DNA of 64,000 nucleotides from Frigoribacterium faeni (GCF_011761235.1 NZ_JAAOYW010000002.1:372001-436000), one strand, 5' to 3'; shown: positions 37,755-46,058, counted from the stretch's first letter. Notes: a model not told the origin generated them from the sequence alone. A program made the numbers and translations.

Positions 37755-39044
37755 TCAGGCGTCGCCGTCGGGGCCCGTGACGCGCAGCGCCTTGATGGTG
37801 CCCGGCTGCAGGAGGTGCTCGCGGCCCATCAGGTAGCCGCCGGCGATGCCGACGTCGGCGCCGAGCCGGCTGTAGTCGATCACCAGGTCCTTCGTGGCCA
37901 GGGGGCGCGCCCGCGAGTAGACCGAGCTCCGGACCCCGGCGAGGAGCTCGTGGCCGACGTTCGCCAAGGCGGACGTGATCATCACGCGCCGGGGGTTGAT
38001 GACGTTGCACAGCGAGGCGACGACCTCGCCGATCGCCTCGGCGCTCTCGTCGATGGCCTGCGTCACCGCGGGGTCGCCCTCGAGCAGCAGGCGCAGGAGG
38101 AGGTCGGAGCCGCGGAGCGTCGGGTCGCTGCAGGTGACCCCCGCAGCCTCGATCTTGGCGAGCATGGCGGGGACGGACGCGACGGCCTCGACGCAGCCGC
38201 GCGACCCGCAGGAGCAGAGGGCGTCGCCGCCTCGGGAGTAGGGGATGTGGCCCACGTCGCCCGCGGCCCCGTTCGCGCCGCGGATGATGTGGCCCGAGCT
38301 GTCGACGATGCCGGCGCCGACTCCGGTGCCGATCTGGACCGAGATCAGCGGCAGGTGCTCCGGGCCGAGGAACCCGGCCTCGCCCAGGGCACGCACGCTG
38401 CAGTCGTTCTCGAGGAGCGCCGGGCAGCCGAGCCTCTCCTCGACGGCCGCCCCCACCGGGTAGCCGTCCCACGTGGGCATGATCGTCGGCCGCAGGGGCG
38501 TCCGCGTCTCGGTGTCGATGCGGGCGGGGAGCGCCATCGCCGCGACCCAGTTGGCCGGGGGCACGGCGTGCCCGGCCGTCAGGGCGGCCTCGCCGGTGAG
38601 CTCGTGCAGCAGGTCGGTCAGCGCGCCCAGGTACGAGTCGGGATCCTGGGCGACGGGGAGGTCGACCTGCCGGCGGGCGAGGACCTCGCCCGCGAGGTCG
38701 ACCACGGCCGCTGTCGTCTTGAGCGCGCCCATCTCGACGGCGAGGACCCAGCCGGCCCGGCCGTTCAGGGCCACGGCCTCCGCCGGGCGACCGCGTGCGA
38801 TGCGCTTCTCTCCCTCGACGTGGACGAGCACGCTGCGGTTCAGCAGCCAGTCGACGTGCGCGCTGACGGTCGACCGTGGCAGCCCCATGTGGCGCACCAG
38901 GTCGGCCTTGCTGGCCGTCCCGAGGTCGGCGACGGCCTCGGCGACGGCGCTGAGGACGTCCTCCGTGAGCACCGCGATGTTCCTGCGCGTCCCCGGGGCG
39001 ACGAGCCGGGGAAGCGACTGCCCGGTGCGGACGTGCTCGTTCAT
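37755..39044 (-). CDS. ROK-family transcriptional regulator
   Basis: 429 aa from the ATG at 39044 (MNEHVRTGQSL); an ATG at 39086 is possible but would overlap the divergent promoter. The N-terminal winged helix contains LGTASKADLVRHMGLPRSTV. The C-terminal ROK sugar-binding domain has VSVQIGTGVGAG-like residues (ISVQIGTGVGAGIVD), GAAGDVGHIP and the zinc motif CSCGSRGCVE. It probably represses the divergent epimerase-PHI-SDR-PTS operon and perhaps the ABC operon downstream on its own strand, with a sugar or polyol derivative as inducer. A 263-base spacer separates it from the binding-protein gene; I see no clear site there. Confidence 0.93.
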   Translation of the reverse strand: MNEHVRTGQSLPRLVAPGTRRNIAVLTEDVLSAVAEAVADLGTASKADLVRHMGLPRSTVSAHVDWLLNRSVLVHVEGEKRIARGRPAEAVALNGRAGWVLAVEMGALKTTAAVVDLAGEVLARRQVDLPVAQDPDSYLGALTDLLHELTGEAALTAGHAVPPANWVAAMALPARIDTETRTPLRPTIMPTWDGYPVGAAVEERLGCPALLENDCSVRALGEAGFLGPEHLPLISVQIGTGVGAGIVDSSGHIIRGANGAAGDVGHIPYSRGGDALCSCGSRGCVEAVASVPAMLAKIEAAGVTCSDPTLRGSDLLLRLLLEGDPAVTQAIDESAEAIGEVVASLCNVINPRRVMITSALANVGHELLAGVRSSVYSRARPLATKDLVIDYSRLGADVGIAGGYLMGREHLLQPGTIKALRVTGPDGDA

Positions 39045-39056
39045 TTGTGTCTCGAT

Positions 39057-39102
39057 CCGTTGATAATCCGTCGTTGAACGGCGCAAAGCTCTTTCCTACT
39101 GT
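39057..39102 (+). promoter_or_regulatory. promoter of the epimerase-PHI-SDR-PTS operon with possible ROK site
   Basis: -35 TTGAAC (39074-39079), 17-base spacer, -10 TACTGT (39097-39102): a good housekeeping-sigma promoter, with transcription from about 39109. A split inverted repeat CCGTT...AACGG (39057-39081) covers the -35 box and is a plausible ROK operator. It also sits beside the regulator's own start. Confidence 0.65.
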
Positions 39103-39180
39103 GACACACGGGCCGTCCAGCGTCGCCGCCCGGCAGCGCGACGGACCCTCCTGGCCCACGAACACGGAAGGCAGGCCGCC

Positions 39181-39915
39181 ATGCGACCAGTCACCTACTC
39201 GGCGTCGATCATGACGGGCGACCTGGTCAACCTCCAGGCGACCGTCGAGGAGCTCGAGAGCATCGGCATCGACGCCCTGCACGTCGACGTCATCGACGGC
39301 AGCTTCAGCCCCAGCATGCCCATGGGGCTCGACACGGCAGCCCGGCTCCGCCAGGTCACGTCGTTGCCGATGGACGCCCACGTGATGTCCACCAACAACG
39401 AGTACTTCGTCAGCGCCGTGCTCGACATGGGCTTCGAGAGCGTCACGTTCCACCACGAGCCCACCCTCCACGTCGACCGGCTGGTCACCCTCGTGCACCG
39501 CGCCGGGGCACGAGCCGGCATCGCCCTCAACCCGGCGACGTCGCTCTCGGTGCTCGAGTACGTGCTGCCCCAGGTCGACATGGTCTGCGCGATGCTGATC
39601 AACCCCGGCTACGCCACCTCGAGCAGCGAGACCCAGGTGCCCTACGCCGCCGAGAAGGTGCGTCGCCTGCGCGCCCTCATCGACGCCGAGGCGCCCGGGG
39701 TCGACCTGCAGGTCGACGGCCGGGTCTCGCTCGACACCATCCCCGCCCTCGTGCGCGCCGGCGCCTCGAACCTCGTCCTCGGCAGCACGGGCCTCTTCAT
39801 CCCGGGGGCGACCCTGGCCGAGAACAAGCGGCGCCTGGACGAGGTCGTCGCCTCGGCCTCCGGACCGCTCGCCCCGGACGACGCGCCGCAGACCGTCGGG
39901 GCGGTGACCCGGTGA
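39181..39915 (+). CDS. ribulose-phosphate/allulose-6-phosphate 3-epimerase family
   Basis: 244 aa, ATG with GGAAGGCAGG upstream. TIM-barrel Rpe family with the metal and catalytic positions kept: LHVDVIDGSFSPSMPMG, DAHVMS, FHHEPT, IALNPATS, LINPGYA and LQVDGRVS. The phosphate end reads NLVLGSTGLF. That is closer to GTSGLF of E. coli AlsE (allulose-6-phosphate 3-epimerase) than to the GSAVF of housekeeping Rpe, as I remember those sequences. It likely epimerises a ketose phosphate at C3. First gene of a polyol operon; the PHI start overlaps its stop. Confidence 0.9.
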   Translation: MRPVTYSASIMTGDLVNLQATVEELESIGIDALHVDVIDGSFSPSMPMGLDTAARLRQVTSLPMDAHVMSTNNEYFVSAVLDMGFESVTFHHEPTLHVDRLVTLVHRAGARAGIALNPATSLSVLEYVLPQVDMVCAMLINPGYATSSSETQVPYAAEKVRRLRALIDAEAPGVDLQVDGRVSLDTIPALVRAGASNLVLGSTGLFIPGATLAENKRRLDEVVASASGPLAPDDAPQTVGAVTR

Positions 39916-40469
39916 AGTTCTCCGAGGCGCAGTCCCTCGTGGTCTCCGAGGTCGCCGCCACGCTCGACGCGGTGTCGGACGACGAGGTCGCCGCGCTCAG
40001 CCGCAGCATCGCCGACGCCGACCGGGTGTTCTTCGTCGGCGTCGGACGCGTCCTGCTCGCGCTCGAGTCCGTCGCGAAGCGGCTGGGTCACCTCGGCGTC
40101 GACACCGTCGTGGTGGGCCAGGTCACGGAGCCGGCCATCACGCCCACGGACCTGCTCGTCGTGGGCTCGGGCAGCGGTGAGAGCGCCGTCCCCCTGGCCA
40201 TCGCCGCCAAGGCCGCGTCCATCGGCGCCCGGGTCGCCCACATCGGCGCGAACCCGGTGAGCTCGATGGCCGCGCACACCGGCGTCTTCGTGCGCATCCC
40301 CGTGCAGACGAAGTTCTCGACCGGGGCCGAGGTCAGCTCTGTCCAGCCGATGACGAGCCTGTTCGAGCAGTGCCTGCTGCTGCTCGGCGACTCGCTCGCC
40401 CTCGCCCTGATCGACACCGAGGGCATCGACCTCGCGAGCCTGTGGCAGCACCACGCGAACCTCGAGTGA
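39912..40469 (+). CDS. hxlB: 6-phospho-3-hexuloisomerase (SIS domain)
   Basis: 185 aa, GTG overlapping the epimerase stop. SIS sugar-isomerase fold with the PHI pattern: FFVGVGRVLLALESVAKRLG, LGVDTVVVGQVTEPAI, DLLVVGSGSGES, GANPVSSMAAHTGVFVRIP and PMTSLFEQ. PHI interconverts D-arabino-3-hexulose 6-phosphate and fructose 6-phosphate, usually with hexulose-phosphate synthase in formaldehyde fixation. No synthase is here; the neighbour is an epimerase. Its role is therefore probably in polyol breakdown rather than the RuMP cycle. Confidence 0.9.
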   Translation: MKFSEAQSLVVSEVAATLDAVSDDEVAALSRSIADADRVFFVGVGRVLLALESVAKRLGHLGVDTVVVGQVTEPAITPTDLLVVGSGSGESAVPLAIAAKAASIGARVAHIGANPVSSMAAHTGVFVRIPVQTKFSTGAEVSSVQPMTSLFEQCLLLLGDSLALALIDTEGIDLASLWQHHANLE

Positions 40470-40533
40470 CGGCCCGTCCCTCGTCCTCCGTCCCGATCTC
40501 CCCCACCGACACACTGCACCGAAGGAACGCACC

Positions 40534-41328
40534 ATGAAGAACTGGATCGACCTCGACCGCAAGGTCGTCATCGTCACGGGCGGAGCGTCGGGAGTCGGCG
40601 CCAGCATCTCGGCCACCCTCCGCGCCAACGGCGCGATCGTCGTCGTCGCCGACCTCCGCACGAACGACGACGTCCCCACCTGGTCCGACCGCTTCGTCAC
40701 CTGCGACACGACCGACAAGGCCAGCGTGGAGGCCCTGGTCGCCGACGTCGTCGAGACCTACGGACGCGTCGACGCCCTGGTCAACAACGCCGGCGTCAAC
40801 CGTCCGCGCCTGCTCGTCGACTTCTACGGCGAGAAGCCCGAGTACGAGGCCAGCGAGGCCGACTTCGACTTCATCACCGGCGTCAACCAGAAGGGCCCGT
40901 TCCTCTGCGCCCAGGCCGTCACGCGCCGCTTCGTCGACCAGCAGTCGGGCGTCATCGTCAACATCTCGTCGGAGGCCGGAGCCGAGGGCTCCGTGGGCCA
41001 GAGCATCTACGCTGCCACGAAGTCCGCGCTGAACGGCTTCACCCGCTCGTGGGCGAAGGAGCTCGGGCAGCACGGCATCCGGGTGGTCGGCGTCGCGCCC
41101 GGCATCAACAAGCGCACGGCCATGAACAGCGACGCGAACTACGCGGCGCTCGCGTACACGCGCGGGCTCGACCCCGACCTGATCGACGACGACTACGCCT
41201 CGTCCATCCCGTTGCGCCGCGTCGGCGAGCTCGGCGAGATCGCCGACCTCGTGTCCTACCTCGTCTCCGACCACGCCAGCTACATCACCGGCACGACCCT
41301 GAACGTCACCGGCGGCAAGTCCCGCTGA
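40534..41328 (+). CDS. SDR dehydrogenase, sorbitol-6-phosphate 2-dehydrogenase-like
   Basis: 264 aa, ATG with GAAGGAACG upstream. Classical short-chain dehydrogenase: cofactor loop TGGASGVG (16-23), NNAGV, Ser of NISSEA and the Y-x-x-x-K pair in YAATK. The opening MKNWIDLDRKVVIVTGG resembles sorbitol-6-phosphate dehydrogenases of Gram-positive polyol operons. It would oxidise the polyol phosphate made by the PTS with NAD. It lies between the PHI and PTS genes. Confidence 0.88.
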   Translation: MKNWIDLDRKVVIVTGGASGVGASISATLRANGAIVVVADLRTNDDVPTWSDRFVTCDTTDKASVEALVADVVETYGRVDALVNNAGVNRPRLLVDFYGEKPEYEASEADFDFITGVNQKGPFLCAQAVTRRFVDQQSGVIVNISSEAGAEGSVGQSIYAATKSALNGFTRSWAKELGQHGIRVVGVAPGINKRTAMNSDANYAALAYTRGLDPDLIDDDYASSIPLRRVGELGEIADLVSYLVSDHASYITGTTLNVTGGKSR

Positions 41329-41332
41329 CCCG

Positions 41333-41356
41333 CGGCCCGTCGCCGTCGACGGGCCG
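41333..41356 (+). terminator. hairpin between SDR and PTS genes
   Basis: 10-bp arms CGGCCCGTCG/CGACGGGCCG with loop CCGT, 4 bases after the SDR stop. Weak, so probably an expression-tuning site inside the operon. Confidence 0.5.
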
Positions 41357-41395
41357 TGCACCACCCCGATCGACCACCGCCTCGAAAGGCAGCAC

Positions 41396-43327
41396 ATGGA
41401 CATCGCAACGACGCACGTTCATCCCCGACACGACCGCCGCATCCTGCAGCGCGTCCAGCGGTTCGGCAACTTCCTCAGCGGCATGGTTATGCCCAACCTC
41501 GGCGTCTTCGTCGCCTGGGGCCTGCTGACCGCCCTGTTCATCCCGACGGGCTACTTCCCGAACGCCGACCTCGCGAACCTCGTGTCGCCGATCATCACGT
41601 ACGCCCTGCCCCTGCTGATCGGCTACACCGGCGGGCACATCGTCCACGGCGCCCGGGGCGGCGCGATCGGAGCGCTCGCGACGATGGGCGTCATCGTCGG
41701 GTCCGACGTGACGATGCTGGCCGGCGCGATGGTGATGGGGCCGTTCGCCGCCTTCCTGCTCAAGCACGTCGACCGGTTCTTCGCCAGCCGCGTCAAGGCC
41801 GGCTTCGAGATGCTCGTGAGCAACTTCTCGATGGGCATCCTCGGGCTGCTCATCGTCATCGCCGGCTACCTCGCCATCGGGCCCGCCTTCGCGGTGGTGC
41901 TGGCCGTGCTGTCGGCGGGCGTCAACTGGATCCTCGCGAACGACCTGCTGCCGCTGCTCGCCGTCCCGGTGGCCCCGGGGCAGGTGCTGTTCCTCAACAA
42001 CGCCATCAACCACGGCATCATGGCCCCCCTCGGCATCCAGCAGGTGGCGGAGCAGGGCCGGTCGATCCTGTTCCTGGTCGACGCGAACCCCGGGCCGTCC
42101 GTGGGCACCCTGCTCGCCATCACGGTCTTCGGCCGAGGACTCGCCAAGCGGACCGCCCCCATGGCGGCGCTCATCGCCGGCGTCGGCGGCATCGGCGAGG
42201 TGTACTTCCCGTTCGTGCTGATGAACCCCAAGCTCGTGCTCGCGACCATGGGCGGCATCGCCACCTCGCTGTCGATGTTCGTCCTCTTCGACGGCGGCAC
42301 GGTGGCCACGCCGTCGCCGGGCAGCATCTTCGCCATGCTCGCCCTCACCCCGAAGGGCGCGCTCGCCGGCAACCTCATCGGCTTCTTCGCCGGGATGGCG
42401 GTCGCGTTCGTCCTGGCGGCCCTGCTGCTCAAGACGGGCAAGCGTCGCGGCGACGACGACGAGATCGCCGAGGGCGACGCGGTCGAGCGCGAGCGGATCA
42501 ACGCGGGCCTGGCGGCGGCCGGCACCGCCGGTCAGCCGATCCGCTCCGTCGTCGTGGCCTGCGACGCCGGCATGGGGTCGAGCGCGATGGGCGCGTCCAT
42601 CCTCGCGACCAAGGTCCGCAAGGCGATGCTCGACGTCACCGTGACGAACTCGAAGATCGAGGAGATCCCGAAGGGGGTCGACCTGATCGTCACCCACACG
42701 AACCTCATGGACCGGACGAAGCGGCAGCACGACGACGGCTCCGTGCGCTTCATGGCGATCACGAACTTCGTCGAGGCCTCCCAGTTCGACGCCATCGTCG
42801 ACGTGCTGCGGACCGCGGACGGCGCGGCGGCCAACTCGGTAACCAGCTCGGCGGCGGCGCCCGCGTCCGAGGCCCCCGTCGTGGTCGACCCCGACCTGCT
42901 CACCCGGGAGAACGTCGAGCTGGGGCGGTCCTTCACCGACAAGGACGCCGCCATCACGGCCGCCGGCGAGATCCTCGTCCGCCAGGGCTACGCCACGCCG
43001 GCGTACCTCGACGCCATGCACCGCCGGGAGGCGCTCGTCACGGTCTACGTCGGCAACCACGTCGCCATCCCCCACGGGGACGACGGCTCGGCGGGCGACA
43101 TCCTGAGGTCGGGCATCTCGGTCGTGCAGGTGCCGGACGGGGTCGCCTTCGGCGACGAGATCGCGTACGTCCTCATCGGCATCGCCGGCAAGGACGGCTC
43201 GCACCTCGAGATCATCAGCCGGATCGCACAGGTCTGCTCCGACGAGGAGCAGGTCCAGCGGATGCGCCGCGCGACCAGCGCCGACGAGATCGTCGAGATC
43301 CTGACGACGGCCGACGTGGACGCCTAG
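41396..43327 (+). CDS. mtlA: PTS mannitol-type transporter EIICBA
   Basis: 643 aa, ATG with GAAAGGCAG upstream; the length is that of complete MtlA. The IIC membrane part (about 20-345) has FLSGMVMPNLGVFVAWGLLT and LFLNNAINHGIMAPLG (the NNAINHG substrate motif). IIB has the phospho-Cys in VACDAGMGSSAMGAS (Cys389). IIA has the phospho-His in HVAIPHGDD (His560). It takes up and phosphorylates a hexitol using HPr. A mannitol-1-phosphate dehydrogenase (mtlD) is missing here; the SDR stands in its place, so the substrate may not be mannitol. Confidence 0.95.
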   Translation: MDIATTHVHPRHDRRILQRVQRFGNFLSGMVMPNLGVFVAWGLLTALFIPTGYFPNADLANLVSPIITYALPLLIGYTGGHIVHGARGGAIGALATMGVIVGSDVTMLAGAMVMGPFAAFLLKHVDRFFASRVKAGFEMLVSNFSMGILGLLIVIAGYLAIGPAFAVVLAVLSAGVNWILANDLLPLLAVPVAPGQVLFLNNAINHGIMAPLGIQQVAEQGRSILFLVDANPGPSVGTLLAITVFGRGLAKRTAPMAALIAGVGGIGEVYFPFVLMNPKLVLATMGGIATSLSMFVLFDGGTVATPSPGSIFAMLALTPKGALAGNLIGFFAGMAVAFVLAALLLKTGKRRGDDDEIAEGDAVERERINAGLAAAGTAGQPIRSVVVACDAGMGSSAMGASILATKVRKAMLDVTVTNSKIEEIPKGVDLIVTHTNLMDRTKRQHDDGSVRFMAITNFVEASQFDAIVDVLRTADGAAANSVTSSAAAPASEAPVVVDPDLLTRENVELGRSFTDKDAAITAAGEILVRQGYATPAYLDAMHRREALVTVYVGNHVAIPHGDDGSAGDILRSGISVVQVPDGVAFGDEIAYVLIGIAGKDGSHLEIISRIAQVCSDEEQVQRMRRATSADEIVEILTTADVDA

Positions 43328-43342
43328 CCGGCGGGAGCCCGT

Positions 43343-43375
43343 GAGGCGCGGTGTGCGAGACCGGCACCGCGCCTC
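43343..43375. terminator. terminator between the PTS gene and beta-lactamase
   Basis: 11-bp arms GAGGCGCGGTG / CACCGCGCCTC with an 11-base loop between convergent genes. The right part CCGGCACCGCGCCTCCTGC (43361-43379) is identical to 15501-15519. Confidence 0.7.
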
Positions 43376-43409
43376 CTGCCGTCCCCCTCCGCGCACCCGC
43401 CGCAGTCCC

Positions 43410-44360
43410 TCAGCTCGTCGCGGGCAGCGCCCCGAGCACGAGCGCGGCCGTCCGGGCGACGAGGGCGTCGTCGTAGTCGGCGTCGGGGTCGTTCCGCGAC
43501 GTGAAGACGCTGACCACGACCGGTGCGCGACCGGGCGGGGTGACCACCGCGACGTCGTTGCGGATGCCGCCCGCGCCTCCCGACTTGTCGGCGACGACCC
43601 AGCCGGACGGGGCACCGGCCCGGATCAGCGTGTCGCCCGTGGCGTTGCCGCTCATCCAGTCGAGCAGCAGCGCCCGGTCGTCGTCGGCGAGCCAGCGGCC
43701 GTCGAGCAGCGCGACGAGGTCGGCGGTGAAGGCCGTCGGCGTGCTCGTGTCGTCCGTGCTGCCGGGCTCGATCGTGTTGAGGTCGGGCTCGGTGCCCACC
43801 ACCTCGGTCGTGCGGTCCTCGATCGCGGCCAGGCCGGCGTCGAGCCCGGCCGGCCCGCCGATGCGCGCGAGGACCAGGTTCAGCGCGGTGTTGTCGCTGC
43901 GGCGCACCGCCGCCTCGGCGAGCTGCACCAGCGGCAGCCCGTCGGCGACGTGCTCGCTCGTGACGGGCGAGTAGCCGGCGGCCTCGACGTCGGCGGCCGT
44001 CCACGTGACCACCTCGTCACGCTGGTCCGCGGGCACGTCGTGCAGGAACTGCGCCGCCGCGAGCGCCTTGAGCGACGACGCGTAGCCGAAGCGCTCGTCG
44101 GCGCGGTGCGACAGGGTCGCACCCGTGCCGGTGTCGACGACGCTGACCCCGACGCGGGCGTCGTACTCGGCCTCGAGGGCGGCGAGGTCCGCCGCGACGG
44201 CGTCGGAGACGTCGGTCGGGACGGGAGCGGGCTGAGCGGTCGCGGTCGCCGACGACGACGGGGTCGACGTGCCGTCCGGCGCCGCCGGGGCGCTGCACCC
44301 GGCCGTCGTGGCGGCCAGCACGGCGGCGGCCAGCACCGCGAGGGTCTTCTCGATGGTCAT
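43410..44360 (-). CDS. class A beta-lactamase, lipoprotein
   Basis: 316 aa, ATG start. Signal peptide with lipobox TTAGC (Cys22). All class A active-site elements are there: S-x-x-K as SSLK (Ser95, Lys98), SDN (155-157), the omega-loop E-x-x-L-N as EPDLN (Glu191) and KSG (259-261). It should hydrolyse penicillin-type beta-lactams outside the membrane. No mobile element or regulator lies next to it, so it is probably a chromosomal enzyme. The spectrum cannot be told. Confidence 0.94.
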   Translation of the reverse strand: MTIEKTLAVLAAAVLAATTAGCSAPAAPDGTSTPSSSATATAQPAPVPTDVSDAVAADLAALEAEYDARVGVSVVDTGTGATLSHRADERFGYASSLKALAAAQFLHDVPADQRDEVVTWTAADVEAAGYSPVTSEHVADGLPLVQLAEAAVRRSDNTALNLVLARIGGPAGLDAGLAAIEDRTTEVVGTEPDLNTIEPGSTDDTSTPTAFTADLVALLDGRWLADDDRALLLDWMSGNATGDTLIRAGAPSGWVVADKSGGAGGIRNDVAVVTPPGRAPVVVSVFTSRNDPDADYDDALVARTAALVLGALPATS

Positions 44361-44541
44361 GTCGCTCCTCCTCGGACGCCCTCCGGGCCGCGGGCGCGGC
44401 AGGTCGGGCGACCCGGGCCAGCTTGTCGGAGACCCGGGGCGCCGCGCGCGACCGGACGCCCAGGAGGCGGCGAGTTCGTCCTCGAGGACGACGCCGCTCC
44501 TCCTCGGGTCGGGTCGAGCGGGTCGGGGCGGGTCGGGTCGT

Positions 44542-45012
44542 TCAGGTCGCGTCGGGTCGCGCGCCGGCGCCGTCGCGCAACGACGCCACCATCGACCGCA
44601 GGAGGCGGCGGGCCGTCGCCTGCTCCGCCTCGGCCAGGCCGCCCAGCATCCTGACCTCGACGCTCCGCACGGCCGCCGTCGCCTGCGCCAGGTGGCGACG
44701 GCCCTTCGGCGTGAGGCTCGCGGGCAGGGCCTTGCCGACGGGCGCCTCGGCGGGCCGGACGACGGAGCCGTCCCGCTCGAGCGACTGCAGCAGCACGTTC
44801 ATGCTCTGCCGGGTGACGAAGGTGCCGCGCGCCAGCTCGGAGTTCGACGAGCCCGGCCGCTGCGCGAGCAGCTCGAGGCAGGCGTAGTGGGTGACGGTCA
44901 TGCCGAGCGGACGCAGCACCTCCTCCATGGCCGCGCGCAGCGCGCTGGCCGCCTCCTTGAGGAGGTAGCCGAGCGAGGTGTCCAGGTCCACGCCGGTGCC
45001 CTCTTGACTCAT
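44542..45012 (-). CDS. MarR-family regulator
   Basis: 156 aa from the ATG at 45012. MarR winged helix: MTVTHYACLELLAQRPGSSN, ELARGTFVTRQSMNVLLQSL and SLTPKGRRHLAQ. It is divergent from the VOC gene with a 61-base spacer that carries two inverted repeats, one overlapping its own start codon. It probably represses both itself and the VOC gene. Ligand unknown. Confidence 0.92.
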   Translation of the reverse strand: MSQEGTGVDLDTSLGYLLKEAASALRAAMEEVLRPLGMTVTHYACLELLAQRPGSSNSELARGTFVTRQSMNVLLQSLERDGSVVRPAEAPVGKALPASLTPKGRRHLAQATAAVRSVEVRMLGGLAEAEQATARRLLRSMVASLRDGAGARPDAT

Positions 45013-45028
45013 GTCAGCATTCTGACAT
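45011..45028. promoter_or_regulatory. MarR operator 1
   Basis: ATGTCAG-CATT-CTGACAT, 7-bp arms, overlapping the marR start codon. Confidence 0.7.
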
Positions 45029-45038
45029 AGGTTGACTC

Positions 45039-45056
45039 GTGTCAGGAACCTGACAC
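45039..45056. promoter_or_regulatory. MarR operator 2
   Basis: GTGTCAGG-AA-CCTGACAC, 8-bp arms, 28 bases from operator 1 and 17 bases before the VOC gene. Both share TGTCAG/CTGACA half-sites. Confidence 0.75.
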
Positions 45057-45073
45057 GAACAGAGGAGCACACC

Positions 45074-45442
45074 ATGCCCGTCACCGGACCCGACTTCATC
45101 TCGCTGCAGACCCGCGACCTCGCCGCGTCGCAGGCGTTCTACGAGCGCTACCTCGGCCTCGTCCGCTCCCCCGCCGGGCCACCGCACGCCGTCGTCTTCA
45201 CGACCACGCCGATCGCCTTCGCCCTCCGCGACACGCTGCCCGGCACCGACCTCGACTCGACGCCCCAGCCCGGTCTCGGCGTCGCGCTGTGGCTGCACGC
45301 GACCGACGTGCAGCAGATCCACGACGCGCTCGCCGCCGACGGGCACACCATCGTGGCCGAGCCCTTCGACGGTCCCTTCGGCCGCACGGTCACGATCGCC
45401 GACCCCGACGGCTACCACGTGACGCTGCACGACCGCGCCTGA
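45074..45442 (+). CDS. VOC (glyoxalase/bleomycin resistance) family protein
   Basis: 122 aa, ATG with AGAGGAG upstream. VOC fold: DFISLQTRDLAASQAFYERYLGL at the N-terminus and EPFDGPFGRTVTIADPDGYHVTLHD at the C-terminus, the end holding a likely metal ligand. Members are lyases, dioxygenases or antibiotic-binding proteins. It probably answers the same signal as the divergent MarR regulator. No specific reaction can be named. Confidence 0.9.
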   Translation: MPVTGPDFISLQTRDLAASQAFYERYLGLVRSPAGPPHAVVFTTTPIAFALRDTLPGTDLDSTPQPGLGVALWLHATDVQQIHDALAADGHTIVAEPFDGPFGRTVTIADPDGYHVTLHDRA

Positions 45443-45512
45443 CCCGGGGTCGACGGCACCATGCCGGGGCGCTCCGCGGCCCCACGGCCCCGCGGCCCGC
45501 GGCCCCGCCGGC

Positions 45513-46058
45513 TCAGACCGGTTCGAGGCCCTCGTGCGGCCCGGCGGGCAGCTCGACGTGGACGGGGTCGCCCGCCGCCACGCGTCCGCCGACGAGCACG
45601 ACGGCCATGACGCCCGCCTTGCGCACCACCTCGCCGTCGTCGTCGCGGCTGACCAGCTCGCGCATCAGGCCCTGCCCCAGCCCGTCGATCTGGCGGCACG
45701 GGTTGCGGAGCCCCGTCACCTCGACCACGGCGTCGGCCCCGAGCCGCAGCACGGCACCGCGCGGCAGCCCGAGCAGGTCGACCCCGCGGGTCGTCACGTT
45801 CTCGCCGAGCTCGCCGGGCTGCACCGCGAAGCCCGACCCGCCGACCTCGTCGAACAGCTCGGCGTGCACGAGGTGCACCTGGCGCAGGTTCGGCTGGGAC
45901 GGGTCGCGGGCCACCCGCGAGCGGTGCTGCACGGTCGTGCCGGAGTGGGCGTCGCCCTCGACCCCGAGACCGGCGACGAGCACGACCTCGTCGACGGCGG
46001 GCTTCGAGAAGCGGTGCTCGGCGTCGCGGCTGACGGAGACGACGGAGGCGCGGGTCAT
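45513..46058 (-). CDS. MOSC-domain protein
   Basis: 181 aa, ATG start. MOSC (molybdenum cofactor sulfurase C-terminal) domain: VEGDAHSGTTVQHRSRVARD, GELGENVTTRGVDLLGLPRG and LRNPCRQIDG with the conserved Cys. The fold carries sulfur or binds Mo-cofactor in related proteins (YiiM-like). It stands alone here, divergent from the nuclease-like gene at 46187. The spacer 45443-45512 is GC-rich and holds nothing clear. Confidence 0.9.
   Translation of the reverse strand: MTRASVVSVSRDAEHRFSKPAVDEVVLVAGLGVEGDAHSGTTVQHRSRVARDPSQPNLRQVHLVHAELFDEVGGSGFAVQPGELGENVTTRGVDLLGLPRGAVLRLGADAVVEVTGLRNPCRQIDGLGQGLMRELVSRDDDGEVVRKAGVMAVVLVGGRVAAGDPVHVELPAGPHEGLEPV

Noticed and set aside
39912-40469. RuMP formaldehyde-fixation pathway based on hxlB
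   Set aside because: The partner hexulose-phosphate synthase is absent; the adjacent TIM-barrel protein carries Rpe/AlsE motifs.
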